Assembly: GCA_021162125.1 (NCBI GenBank)
Contig: JAGGZG010000182.1
Location: 1 to 16,844 of the forward strand
DNA from: Anaerolineae bacterium
GTDB taxonomy: Bacteria > Chloroflexota > Anaerolineae > JACIWR01
Direction of reading: 5' to 3'
Length of the DNA: 16,844 nucleotides
Below the pieces are notes generated by a model, which had not been told where the DNA came from, made no database searches, and worked only from the letters and a program-made list of their open reading frames with translations. The position numbers and the translations under genes are program-made. This document shows, piece after piece, positions 1-8,040 of the stretch (within the stretch, counting starts at the first letter, position 1; each line of letters starts with the position of its first letter).

Positions 1-1094
1 AGGAGTTTATTCACATAACACGGGACACGCGCACCATAATCATCGTCCTGGTAATGCCCATACTACAGATGATTCTATTGGGCTATACAGTCCTGAATGA
101 CATCAAGGACATCCCTATGGCGATCTGTGACCTGAGCCGCAGCGCACCCAGCCGCGATCTCATCGCCGCCTACCGGGCCACGGACGTTTTTGCTATCAGT
201 TATGTCACTGGTGGCGAGAGCGAGATCGCCAGGTTGCTGGATGAGGGAGAGATTCAGGTGGGCATGATTATCCCCCCGGACTACGCGGAAACCCTGTCCA
301 GAAGGCAAAAGGCACAAGTCGCGTTTTACCTGGACGGTTCCAACCCGGTCGTCGCATTGACAGCGCTGAATTCGGTTCAGTTCATTGCCCAAAGCAAATC
401 TACGGAGATCGTACAACGCTTGCTGAGAAACGGCAACTCCGCTCCCGCTGGGGGCATTGATGTGCGTCCCAAAGTTTGGTACAATCCCAATCTGACCGGA
501 GCCAACTTCACTATTCCTGCGCTCATTGGCATGGTCATGCAGAGTTTCATGACCCAGCTCGTCGCCGGGGCGATTGTGCGAGAGCGTGAGATGGGTACAA
601 TGGAACAACTCATCGCTACCCCACTGCGCGGCCCGGAATTGATCGTGGGCAAGGTAGCGCCTTACATTGGCCTGGCATTATTGACAGCGTTAGAGATTTT
701 GGCGGTAGGCTTGTTCTGGTTCAAAGTGCCTGTGAAGGGAAGTTTTCTGCTACTCATCCTGTATTGCATCTTCTTTATGGCGGCCATGCTGGGGTGGGCA
801 GTGTTCGTCTCCGCCATCGCCCGTACTGACCAGGAAGCCCGCACCATAAACCTGCTCATCATGTTGCCCTCCATGTTTTTGTCAGGAATGTTCTTCCCTC
901 GCACCTCCATGCCGCATGTTTTACAACTCATCGGCAATCTCGTGCCTCTGACCCATTTTCTGGTCATGATCCGCGCGGTGGTGCTCAAAGGCGTTGGCAT
1001 AGACATGGTGGTGCCTCAAATTGTTGGCCTGGCCGCCTTCGGAATCGTCTCCGTATGGCTGGCGGCCAGGAGTTTCGAGCATAAAGTGGCCTGA
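1..1094 (+). CDS. ABC-2 type exporter permease, 5' partial (YbhS/YbhR/YhhJ-like)
   Basis: The gene is open at the left window edge. The frame runs from base 3 without a stop before the first internal ATG at base 54, and the upstream codons read EFIHITRDTRT, matching KEFIHVLRDPRT near the N-terminus of the next gene; only about 10-15 residues are missing. It is a membrane subunit of a multidrug-type ABC exporter in the cytoplasmic membrane. What can be seen is an N-terminal membrane segment, a soluble loop of about 130 residues with a YNPN motif, the family-typical RERExGTMEQL cytoplasmic motif, and then about five hydrophobic segments. It is clearly paralogous to the next permease, which starts 18 bases after its stop, so the two probably form a heterodimeric channel. 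The substrate cannot be told from sequence. Confidence 0.93.
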   Translation, partial: EFIHITRDTRTIIIVLVMPILQMILLGYTVLNDIKDIPMAICDLSRSAPSRDLIAAYRATDVFAISYVTGGESEIARLLDEGEIQVGMIIPPDYAETLSRRQKAQVAFYLDGSNPVVALTALNSVQFIAQSKSTEIVQRLLRNGNSAPAGGIDVRPKVWYNPNLTGANFTIPALIGMVMQSFMTQLVAGAIVREREMGTMEQLIATPLRGPELIVGKVAPYIGLALLTALEILAVGLFWFKVPVKGSFLLLILYCIFFMAAMLGWAVFVSAIARTDQEARTINLLIMLPSMFLSGMFFPRTSMPHVLQLIGNLVPLTHFLVMIRAVVLKGVGIDMVVPQIVGLAAFGIVSVWLAARSFEHKVA

Positions 1095-1112
1095 GCAAAT
1101 AGCCGGTATATA

Positions 1113-2240
1113 ATGATGTCCTTTTGGCGAATCTGGATGATCGTGCAAAAAGAATTCATACACGTGTTGCGTGATCCGCGCACGTTGTTAATCACAATAG
1201 TCATGCCCATTCTGCTGCTCCTGTTGCTTGGCTACACCACCTCGTTGGACATCGAGGGTGTTCCCATGGCCATCTATGATCAAAGCAACAGTTCAGCCAG
1301 TCGGGCTCTGATCGAGGCCTATCGCACAACGGACAGCTTCGCGCTCGATTTCTTTCCACGGAGCTACGATGACCTGAGACGGTTGATGGACAGCGGCAAA
1401 GTTCTGGTCGGTATGATAATCCCCCCTGACTACGCAGCCAACATTGCCGACAAACGCACAGCAGAGGTCGCTTTTGCCATTGACGGTTCGAATCCAACCA
1501 TCGGTGAGCAGTTGTTAGCTATCGTGACAATGGTAGGCCAGGCGCACGGGATGCGGGTGATGCAGGGGACATCGGGGAGCGATGGCCGGCAATTGCCCGG
1601 TATAGATGTGCGCCTGCGAATACGGTACAACCCTGAACTCGATAATGTCAACTTCATGGTGCCGGCGATCATCGGCATGATCCTACAGATGATATGCAGC
1701 AATTTGACCGCCGCGGCCATTGTGCGGGAGCGCGAGCGCGGGACTATGGAACAGCTCAACATCACCCCGATTCGCAGCATAGAGTTGATCCTGGGGAAAG
1801 CGATCCCTTACTTGGGCATTGCCATCCTCAATGCAGCGGAAATCCTGGTCATCGGCGTTTTCTGGTTTAATGTAAAAATTCACGGCAGCATAGCCTTGCT
1901 GGCTGGTTTCTGCCTTCTCTTCATGTTTACATCACTGGCGTGGGGATTGCTTGTCTCGGTCCTCGCCCAGACACGCCAGCAGGCCCAGATGATGAACATG
2001 ATTATAATGTTGCCTTCATTCATGCTCTCAGGAATGTTTTGGCCCAGGTCGGCAATGCCCATTGTATTGCAGTACATCGGCGCGCTGGTGCCGATGACCT
2101 ACTTCGCAGAGATGGTGCGCGGGGTGATTCTCAAAGGGGTAGGGCTGAACCTCCTGGGTTTCGACATAGGGATACTTGCCATCATTGGCATCGTGCTATT
2201 GTCGTTGGCCACGTTCCGGTTCAAGAAAACGCTGGAGTGA
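1113..2240 (+). CDS. ABC-2 type exporter permease (second subunit)
   Basis: This 375-residue protein is complete and of normal length for the ABC2_membrane_3 family. It has one N-terminal transmembrane helix after KEFIHVLRDPRT, an extracytoplasmic domain at about residues 45-175 ending in a YNPELDN motif, the RERERGTMEQL motif near residue 208, and five C-terminal hydrophobic segments. Its similarity to the upstream permease along the whole length points to an old tandem duplication. Two adjacent ATG codons (1113 and 1116) are possible starts, and neither has an obvious Shine-Dalgarno sequence, so translation may be coupled to the upstream gene. With the downstream ATPases and membrane-fusion proteins it makes a complete exporter. 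Efflux is inferred from the family, and the cargo is unknown. Confidence 0.93.
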   Translation: MMSFWRIWMIVQKEFIHVLRDPRTLLITIVMPILLLLLLGYTTSLDIEGVPMAIYDQSNSSASRALIEAYRTTDSFALDFFPRSYDDLRRLMDSGKVLVGMIIPPDYAANIADKRTAEVAFAIDGSNPTIGEQLLAIVTMVGQAHGMRVMQGTSGSDGRQLPGIDVRLRIRYNPELDNVNFMVPAIIGMILQMICSNLTAAAIVRERERGTMEQLNITPIRSIELILGKAIPYLGIAILNAAEILVIGVFWFNVKIHGSIALLAGFCLLFMFTSLAWGLLVSVLAQTRQQAQMMNMIIMLPSFMLSGMFWPRSAMPIVLQYIGALVPMTYFAEMVRGVILKGVGLNLLGFDIGILAIIGIVLLSLATFRFKKTLE

Positions 2241-2295
2241 AACAGCCAGGCAGAGGCAAGCATTTCACAAACTACCTTAAACCGAGGTAAGCCTA

Positions 2296-3279
2296 GTGAG
2301 TAACAACAATTTCATCATCGAGACCCACGACCTGACAAGAAAATTCAAAAACGTGACCGCCGTGAATGGGCTCGATTTAAGCATCCGGCGCGGTGAGATC
2401 TTCGGCCTGGTGGGGCCGGACGGGGCGGGCAAGACGACGACCATCCGCCTGCTGGCGGCCATCATGGACCCCACGACGGGCTCGGCGATGGTGGCCGGCT
2501 TCGACACCGTCAAACAGGCCGAGGAGATAAAGAAGCGCATCGGCTACATGGCCCAGCGTTTCAATCTGTATGGCGATCTCACCGTACTGGAGAACCTCAA
2601 CTTCTTCGCCGACATATTCGGTGTGCGCGGCGACGAGCGCCAGGAGCGCATCGAGCGACTGTTGGCTTTCGCCCGCCTGACGGAGTTCAAAAAACGGCGG
2701 GCGGACCACCTCTCCGGCGGCATGCAAAAGAAGCTGGCTCTGGCCTGCACCCTCATCCACCAGCCGGAGATTATCTTTCTCGACGAACCGACCACCGGCG
2801 TGGACCCTGTCTCCCGCCGCGAGTTCTGGGACATCCTCACCGAGCTACACTTGCAAGGCGTGACCCTGTTCGTGAGCACGCCCTACATGGACGAGGCGGA
2901 GCGCTGCTCGCGGGTGGGACTGATGTTCGAGGGCAGGATCATCGTCTGCGACGTGCCGGAGCGGATCAAAGGAATGGTGGTCGGGGATTTGCTGGAGTTG
3001 CGCCCGGCCAACTTGCGGGCAGCGGAGCGGGTGATCGCCGGATTGCCCGGCGTGCTGGAGGTGCAGACTTACGGTGACCTGTTGCACGTCTTCGTGGACG
3101 AGGCGAACAGGCGGCTACCGGAACTCCAGGCAGCCCTGGCGGAACAGAGCATCCCTGTGCACGACTTCCGCCAGACCCGCCCTCGCATGGAAGAAGCGTT
3201 TATCTCGCTCATCCGCAAGCGGCTGGAGGGTACGGAGCACGGGATACGGGATACGCAACACGCAATACGCAGTACGTGA
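2296..3279 (+). CDS. ABC exporter ATPase, N-half-of-YbhF type, with degenerate H-loop
   Basis: This 327-residue nucleotide-binding subunit starts at GTG, 5 bases after the Shine-Dalgarno GAGGTAA (2284-2290). Walker A is GPDGAGKT (40-47), with Asp where most ABC proteins have Asn. The Q-loop is Q87, the signature is LSGGM (139-143), and Walker B with its catalytic Glu is FLDEP (161-165). The switch position that is normally His is Pro196 (VSTPYMDEA). From memory, the N-terminal half of E. coli YbhF shows the same traits (GPDGAGKT, and STSYLDEA in the H-loop), whereas its C-terminal half is canonical. This gene and the next therefore look like YbhF/RbbA split in two. ATP hydrolysis at this site is probably weak; that is inference. 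The final residues (about GTEHGIRDTQHAIRST) and the stop are encoded by a heptad repeat. Confidence 0.95.
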   Translation: MSNNNFIIETHDLTRKFKNVTAVNGLDLSIRRGEIFGLVGPDGAGKTTTIRLLAAIMDPTTGSAMVAGFDTVKQAEEIKKRIGYMAQRFNLYGDLTVLENLNFFADIFGVRGDERQERIERLLAFARLTEFKKRRADHLSGGMQKKLALACTLIHQPEIIFLDEPTTGVDPVSRREFWDILTELHLQGVTLFVSTPYMDEAERCSRVGLMFEGRIIVCDVPERIKGMVVGDLLELRPANLRAAERVIAGLPGVLEVQTYGDLLHVFVDEANRRLPELQAALAEQSIPVHDFRQTRPRMEEAFISLIRKRLEGTEHGIRDTQHAIRST

Positions 3280-3308
3280 TGCGTGTTGCGTATTGCGTGA
3301 TGGGGAGC
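3232..3308. repeat. heptad-word repeat element spanning ATPase1 stop and ATPase2 RBS
   Basis: Eleven consecutive 7-base words can be read: acggagc, acgggat, acgggat, acgcaac, acgcaat, acgcagt, acgtgat, gcgtgtt, gcgtatt, gcgtgat, ggggagc. The first half has acg-type words and the second half their complements, so it folds back: 3251-3264 pairs perfectly with 3280-3293 (14 bp). The stop codon of the upstream ATPase is in the loop, and the final word carries the GGGGAG of the next gene. Confidence 0.85.
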
Positions 3309-3316
3309 TTCAAACT

Positions 3317-4300
3317 GTGAACGACTACGCTGTCGAAGCTGTCAACTTGACCAAGAAATTCGACGATTTCACCGCCGTGGATCACATCAACTTTACCATC
3401 CAGCGGGGGGAGATTTTTGGCTTTCTGGGGCCCAACGGCGCGGGGAAGACAACGACTATCCGTATGTTGCTGGGCCTGCTGCGGCCGACCGAAGGCCAGG
3501 CCACAGTGTTGGGCTTTGACGTGGTCCGTCAAACCGAGGAGATTCGCAAGCGCATCGGCTACATGTCACAGCGATTCTCCCTGTACAACGATCTGACCGT
3601 GGAGGAGAATCTCAATTTCTACGGCGGCACCTATGGCGTTCGTGGCAAACGGCTGCGGGAGCGCAAAGCTTACATTCTGGAAATGGCCGGTCTGAAGGGT
3701 CGCGAGCGGGAGCTGACCAGGAATCTCTCTGGCGGCTGGAAGCAGCGCCTGGCCCTGGGCGCGGCCATCATCCACGAGCCGGAGATGCTGCTCCTGGACG
3801 AGCCGACGGCCGGCGTGGATCCCATCTCCCGCCGCGCGTTCTGGGACTTGCTCTACGATCTGGCAGATGGCGGCACCACTATTATGGTCACCACTCACTA
3901 CATGGACGAGGCGGAACACTGCCAGGATTTGGCTTTCATCCAACACGGGCGCATCGTCGCCCAGGGCTCGCCCCAGGAGATAAAGGAGACCAAGATGCGA
4001 GGCCAGGTACTGGAGATTGACTGTGACCACCCGGACGTGGCAGTGCTTGCCCTGCGCGAGTTAAGCTTGTTTGAGGAGGTAGCGCTCTACGGGGCGTTGA
4101 TCCACGTGGTGACCAATGACGCCCGGACCCACGAGGCAATCATCAGAAAGACTCTGCAGGAACGGGGGGTGACATTGCGCACGATGGATCTCATTGCCCC
4201 CTCGCTGGAAGACGTGTTTATATCGAGTGTTAAGGAAGTGAAAAAAGAGCCCCAGATCGCCGAGGGTCTCCCGACCGAGGCGAGGGGGTCAACCGATTAA
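3317..4300 (+). CDS. ABC exporter ATPase, C-half-of-YbhF type, canonical
   Basis: The open frame reaches back to 3074, but the upstream part lies over the previous gene and the repeat. I choose GTG 3317 because GGGGAG (3302-3307) sits 9 bases before it and the protein then begins right at the ABC fold. The result is 327 residues, the same length as its neighbour. Walker A is GPNGAGKT (38-45), the Q-loop is Q85, the signature is LSGGW (137-141), Walker B is LLDEP (159-163), and the H-loop His is present (H194, TTHYMDEA). All catalytic residues are therefore intact, unlike the upstream partner, so a heterodimer with one strong and one weak site is likely. The C-terminal VTLRTMDLIAPSLEDVFI segment is typical of drug-export ATPases. 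The last codons overlap the start of an octad repeat. Confidence 0.95.
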   Translation: MNDYAVEAVNLTKKFDDFTAVDHINFTIQRGEIFGFLGPNGAGKTTTIRMLLGLLRPTEGQATVLGFDVVRQTEEIRKRIGYMSQRFSLYNDLTVEENLNFYGGTYGVRGKRLRERKAYILEMAGLKGRERELTRNLSGGWKQRLALGAAIIHEPEMLLLDEPTAGVDPISRRAFWDLLYDLADGGTTIMVTTHYMDEAEHCQDLAFIQHGRIVAQGSPQEIKETKMRGQVLEIDCDHPDVAVLALRELSLFEEVALYGALIHVVTNDARTHEAIIRKTLQERGVTLRTMDLIAPSLEDVFISSVKEVKKEPQIAEGLPTEARGSTD

Positions 4301-4358
4301 CCCGATTGAGCGGATAGGGCGACCGGCGCATCGGCTCAATCCGCTTAATCGGCTGACC
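4293..4358. repeat. 8-base word repeat hairpin at the 3' end of ATPase2
   Basis: The arms at 4293-4315 and 4330-4352 are complementary at 20 of 23 positions. The words gattaac, gattgag, gctcaatc, gcttaatc and ggctgacc recur at about 8-base spacing. The TAA stop of the second ATPase lies inside the left arm. A related copy is at 9348-9377, matching 4329-4358 at 26 of 30 bases. Confidence 0.75.
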
Positions 4359-4433
4359 GGAGGGGATAGGATGAGCTCGGTCGGAGACCTTCACCCATCG
4401 CAGGGGGAACCTGGTGGAACTCGAGGAGGCAAC

Positions 4434-5807
4434 ATGAAAAAAGTGCTATTGGCTGTATTGATTTTGCTGCTACTCGCCGCTGGCGGTTGGGCAAGCTGGT
4501 GGTATTTCAGCACCCACCCTACCGCGTGGCATCAACTCCTGGTGGAACTGAGGGTCGAGACGACTAAACCGGTACAGGGAATTTCCGCCTCGGGCACGAT
4601 TGAAGTAGATGAGGTGGCGATCACTTCCGAGCTCGGCGGGCGAATCGTGGAAATTCTAGCCGATGAGGGCGACGTCGTACAGGCCGGAGAGCCAATCGTT
4701 CGCCTGGACGACACCCTGTTGCAAGCTCACCTGGAGGAGGCTCAAGCAGCCGTCGAGTCGGCCCGCGCCGGCCTGGCTCGCGTGCAGGCCGGAGTCCAGC
4801 CGGGGAAAATCCGCCAGGCAGAGGCAAACCTGGCCCAGGCCATCGCCGCCCGCGATGCGGCGTATCAGGCATGGCAGGATTTGCAGGCCGTCCGTGACAA
4901 TCCCCAGGAGTTAGATGACAAAATTGACCAGGCGCGAACCCAGTTAGCCCAGGCCGAATCGCAGGTGAGACAGGCGGAGGCCAACGTTGAGGCATCGAAG
5001 ATGCTGCGGGACAGTGCCCGGCATACCGCCAACCAGCTTAGCGCCATCGGCGTGCCCAGCATCACCATGCCGCCCTCATCAGACTTGCCGATGAGCATAG
5101 AGGTCTCGCCGGACGCCTACAAAACCGACGCGGAGTATCAGTTGTGGCAAGCCTGGGTGCAATTGAACATGGCGACCACTGCCCGCGACGGCGCACGGCA
5201 GTACCTCAACGACCTGCTGGCCATGCGCGCCAATCCACAGGACATGGACGCTCAGGTGGATGAGGCCAAAGCGCAATACGATAGCGCGCAAGCGGCCGTT
5301 GGGGTGGCCCAGGCACAACTGGCCGCATTGAAAGCCGGCCCTTCCGAGGAGCAGGTCGCCGTGGCACGCGCCCAGGTGGAACAGGCAGAGGCGGCATTGG
5401 CCACGCTGGAAGTGCAATTGGACAAGACGGTCATCTACGTGCCCCTCGATGGCACCGTCGTAGAGCGCGTGGCACACGTCGGGGAGCTGGCCACGCCGGG
5501 AGCCACGTTGCTGACCGTGGCCAACCTGGATGAGGTGACCCTGACGGTATACGTTCCGGAGAAAGACCTGGGCCGTGTGCAGCTCGGCCAGGCAGTGGAC
5601 GTGACCGTAGACGCCTATCCAGGCCGTACATTCCGCGGCCAGGTGATCCACATTGCAACCGAGGCGGAGTTCACCCCCAAGAACGTGCAGACTAAAGAGG
5701 AGCGGGTGAACATGGTCTTCGCCGTCAAGGTACGCATTCCCAATCCCGACCACGCGCTGAATCCGGGCATCCCGGCCGACGCCGTGCTGGTATATCGTGA
5801 AGGGTAA
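4434..5807 (+). CDS. HlyD-type membrane-fusion (periplasmic adaptor-like) protein 1
   Basis: Start ATG 4434 follows GAGGAGG (4423-4429) and gives 457 residues with a signal anchor at about residues 4-25 after MKK. An upstream in-frame ATG at 4371 also has a good GGAGG and would add 21 polar residues, so I cannot exclude it. After the anchor come the first half of a lipoyl/barrel-sandwich domain (SGTIEVDEVAITSELGGRI), a long Ala/Gln-rich coiled coil (about residues 75-335), the second lipoyl half (PLDGTVVERVAHVGELATPG), and the beta-barrel end. It is the extracytoplasmic adaptor of the exporter. The coiled coil carries two R-[DA]-N-P turns. Its last about 30 codons are nearly identical in DNA to those of the next gene. 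An E. coli YbhG/YhiI-like role is inferred. Confidence 0.93.
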   Translation: MKKVLLAVLILLLLAAGGWASWWYFSTHPTAWHQLLVELRVETTKPVQGISASGTIEVDEVAITSELGGRIVEILADEGDVVQAGEPIVRLDDTLLQAHLEEAQAAVESARAGLARVQAGVQPGKIRQAEANLAQAIAARDAAYQAWQDLQAVRDNPQELDDKIDQARTQLAQAESQVRQAEANVEASKMLRDSARHTANQLSAIGVPSITMPPSSDLPMSIEVSPDAYKTDAEYQLWQAWVQLNMATTARDGARQYLNDLLAMRANPQDMDAQVDEAKAQYDSAQAAVGVAQAQLAALKAGPSEEQVAVARAQVEQAEAALATLEVQLDKTVIYVPLDGTVVERVAHVGELATPGATLLTVANLDEVTLTVYVPEKDLGRVQLGQAVDVTVDAYPGRTFRGQVIHIATEAEFTPKNVQTKEERVNMVFAVKVRIPNPDHALNPGIPADAVLVYREG

Positions 5808-5853
5808 AACGTAAGTACCACACCTTACGCTTCACACTTTACGTTTGACGTCT
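5807..5853. repeat. hairpin of acgtaa/ttacg words after the first HlyD gene
   Basis: AAACGTAA (5807-5814) is the exact complement of TTACGTTT (5839-5846), and CGTAAG (5810-5815) also pairs with CTTACG (5824-5829). It begins on the last base of the TAA stop and ends before the Shine-Dalgarno of the next gene. Confidence 0.6.
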
Positions 5854-5875
5854 GTGGACAGAGGAGAATGAAGCA

Positions 5876-7120
5876 ATGAAACGAGTGTTGGGGATAATCG
5901 CAGTGGTAATCCTGCTGGCCGGCGCGGGAACGGTGGGTTTCCGGTGGTACACGCAGGCGCAGGCCAGCGACGTGGCACAGCCACTCGAGGCCTCGGGGAC
6001 AATCGAGGCTGAGACGATACACATAACCGCCGAGACCAGCGGGCGGATCGTGGAGATCCTGGCCGACGAGGGACAGCCCGTCAGTGAGGGCCAGGTACTG
6101 CTGCGCCTGGATGACTCTTTGCTTCAGACGCAACGAGCCCAGGCCGAGGCTGCCGTCGCTGCGGCCCAGGCCGACCTGGCACAGGTGGAGGCTAAAGCTC
6201 GCCCTGAAGAAGTTGCCGTGGCCAAAGCGGCGGTGGCCCAGGCCATGGCCCAGCGCGATGGGGCAAAGGTGGCCTGGGAGAACGCCAAGAAAACGCGGGA
6301 CAATCCACAGCAATTGAACGCGGAGATAAACGCGGCGAAGAATCAAGTGGCCCTGGCTAAACTGGAGGTGGAGATGGCCCAGGCCCGCCTGGCGGACGCG
6401 CTCCTGCTCCGCGACCAGTACAAATCCACCAGTTACAATTGGCGCGTGCTCAACTTCATGGCCACCGCCGCTGAGGAGGCCGTCGCCGAGGCCCAGGCCG
6501 CACAGGATGGCGCACAGCAGCACCTGGATAACCTGATCGCCATGCGCGATAATCCCCTGGCAGCCGACGCAGCGGTGACCGCGGCCGAGGGGAAATATCG
6601 CGTGGCAGAAGCGGCCGTGAACGTGGCCCAGGCCGCGCTGGACGCCCTGCTAGAGGGAGCGATGCCCGAAGAGATCGCCATGGCACAGGCCCGGGTGCGC
6701 CAGGCACAAGCCAGTCTCCACACCCTGGACGTCCAACTGGAGCAGTTGACCATCAAATCACCGATCAACGGGCTGGTGACCAGCAAGGTGGTCCACGTGG
6801 GCGAGATTGCCACGCCGGGCGCGACCCTGATGACGGTCGCCGATCTGGATCAGGTAACCCTGACCATCTACGTGCCGGAGAATCAGATCAACATGGTGGC
6901 GCTGGGGCAGGCGGTGGGCGTGGAAGTGGATTCTTTCCCCAATGAAGTCTTCCAGGGTGAAGTAACCTACATCGCCCACCGCGCGGAGTTCACCCCCAAG
7001 AACGTGCAGACCAAAGAAGAGCGGGTGAACATGGTCTTCGCCGTCAAGGTACGCATTCCCAATCCCGACCACCGCCTGAAGCCGGGCATGCCCGCCGACG
7101 CTATCATCGGCGGCGACTGA
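5876..7120 (+). CDS. HlyD-type membrane-fusion protein 2
   Basis: This paralogue of the upstream adaptor has 414 residues. The start ATG has AGGAG (5862-5866) 9 bases upstream. It has an N-terminal anchor (VLGIIAVVILLAGAG), a lipoyl half (SGTIEAETIHITAETSGRIVEI), a long coiled coil of about 230 residues with R-D-N-P turns in the sequences TRDNPQQL and MRDNPLAAD, the second lipoyl half (INGLVTSKVVHVGEIATPG), and a beta-barrel end. It is shorter than protein 1 mainly in the coiled coil. It closes the operon, and a strong hairpin follows 4 bases after its stop. Having two adaptors suggests a hetero-oligomeric conduit or two alternative assemblies with the same ABC core. The presence or absence of a TolC-like partner cannot be judged here. 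Confidence 0.93.
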   Translation: MKRVLGIIAVVILLAGAGTVGFRWYTQAQASDVAQPLEASGTIEAETIHITAETSGRIVEILADEGQPVSEGQVLLRLDDSLLQTQRAQAEAAVAAAQADLAQVEAKARPEEVAVAKAAVAQAMAQRDGAKVAWENAKKTRDNPQQLNAEINAAKNQVALAKLEVEMAQARLADALLLRDQYKSTSYNWRVLNFMATAAEEAVAEAQAAQDGAQQHLDNLIAMRDNPLAADAAVTAAEGKYRVAEAAVNVAQAALDALLEGAMPEEIAMAQARVRQAQASLHTLDVQLEQLTIKSPINGLVTSKVVHVGEIATPGATLMTVADLDQVTLTIYVPENQINMVALGQAVGVEVDSFPNEVFQGEVTYIAHRAEFTPKNVQTKEERVNMVFAVKVRIPNPDHRLKPGMPADAIIGGD

Positions 7121-7124
7121 TAGA

Positions 7125-7157
7125 AGAGCCCCGTTTTCTTCGAGAAAACGGGGCTCT
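7125..7157. terminator. strong bidirectional hairpin between convergent units
   Basis: AGAGCCCCGTTTTC (7125-7138) pairs perfectly with 7144-7157, closing a 5-base loop. It lies 4 bases after the last exporter gene, and the convergent phosphatase gene ends at 7226. There is no T-run on either side, so termination efficiency is uncertain, but the position between convergent genes supports this role. Confidence 0.7.
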
Positions 7158-7169
7158 GGTCATACCCCC

Positions 7170-7202
7170 AGACTTCCGAGGTCTCCAAGACCTTGGAGGT
7201 CT
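7170..7202. repeat. paired 15-base near-palindromes (agacc...ggtct type)
   Basis: The segments 7170-7184 and 7188-7202 are complementary at 13 of 15 positions and are themselves partly palindromic. The words gaggtctc, caagacct and tggaggtc follow one another at 8-base spacing. It lies just after the terminator hairpin, in the gap before the phosphatase gene. Confidence 0.65.
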
Positions 7203-7225
7203 AACCGCTGATGTGCCAATGTGAA

Positions 7226-7999
7226 TTACAGCCGGATAAGCTCTCTCAGTGGCTCGTGTATCAGCCCGTTGCTGACCAGGCAGTCGGGATCGTCCAATCG
7301 CCAACGGCGGCCATCCAGGGAGGTAGCCCGCCCCCCGGCCTCACTGACAATGAGCACTGCCGCCGCCGCATCCCACGGCTTGAGCCCCAGGTGAAAGTAT
7401 CCCTCGCACCAGCCGGCGGCCACGTAACAGGGAACCAGGGCCGCCGAGCCAGCCACGCGCATCGTGGCCACGTGTCCGGCCAGCCGACCGATAGCAGCGA
7501 CAACTGTGGCCCGCGTTTCCAGATCGCTCGACCAATCCAATCCGATCAACGCCTCACCAAGCTGATCCACCGCGCTGACGTGCAATCGTTCACCGTTGAG
7601 GTAAGCCCCATCCCCACGCTGGGCGTGAAACAACCGCTCGTGCAGCGGATCGTAGACCACGCCAACGATGGACTCGTCGTCCAGGGTAAGGGCGATGGAC
7701 GTGGAGAAAATAGGGTAGCCGTGCGCGTAGTTCGTAGTGCCATCCAGGGGGTCAATCACCCAGCGGTAGCGGGAGCGGCGCGGTGGGGCGGCAGTCTCCT
7801 CGGTAAGGACATCGTGCTCAGGGAAACGTGTGCTCAGGATGCGCACGATGCTCGATTCGGCCATCACATCCACCTCGGTCACCAGGTCACGAGGGCCTTT
7901 ATGCCGCACGCGGTGGGCCTGGTGGAGCTGCTCCCGTATGATCTGGCCCGCCGCCCGGGCCGCTTCAATAGCTGTTTGCAAGAATTCGTCGTCAGGCAT
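7226..7999 (-). CDS. inositol monophosphatase family phosphatase
   Basis: This 257-residue protein has the usual SuhB/IMPase length. Metal and substrate motifs are all present: D44 in TEVD, E67-E68, D83-P-L-D86-G-T88 in WVIDPLDGTTNYAHGYP, and D210 in KPWDAAAA followed by SEAGG. It should hydrolyse phosphate monoesters such as inositol-1-phosphate, or possibly fructose-1,6-bisphosphate, histidinol phosphate or PAP, which share this fold; sequence alone does not settle which. The start is ATG at 7999, with GAGGAG just upstream (AAGAGGAGATAATG). It converges on the exporter operon and shares the bidirectional hairpin at 7125-7157. The Nudix-GNAT gene lies upstream on the same strand, separated by a large structured repeat, so co-transcription is possible but unproven. 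Confidence 0.93.
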   Translation of the reverse strand: MPDDEFLQTAIEAARAAGQIIREQLHQAHRVRHKGPRDLVTEVDVMAESSIVRILSTRFPEHDVLTEETAAPPRRSRYRWVIDPLDGTTNYAHGYPIFSTSIALTLDDESIVGVVYDPLHERLFHAQRGDGAYLNGERLHVSAVDQLGEALIGLDWSSDLETRATVVAAIGRLAGHVATMRVAGSAALVPCYVAAGWCEGYFHLGLKPWDAAAAVLIVSEAGGRATSLDGRRWRLDDPDCLVSNGLIHEPLRELIRL

Positions 8000-8040
8000 T
8001 ATCTCCTCTTTGGTAGTGGTCAGCCGATTGCAACCCGTTC

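Noticed and set aside
3232..3308. Possible CRISPR-like array
   Set aside because: The unit is 7 bases with no spacers, so it is a word repeat and not a CRISPR.
5825..6523. 232-codon open frame on the - strand opposite the second HlyD gene
   Set aside because: It overlaps a clearly real gene, has low-complexity composition without any domain, and has no plausible start signal. It is a by-product of Ala/Gln-rich coiled-coil codons. The similar frame at 5079-5753 is rejected for the same reason.
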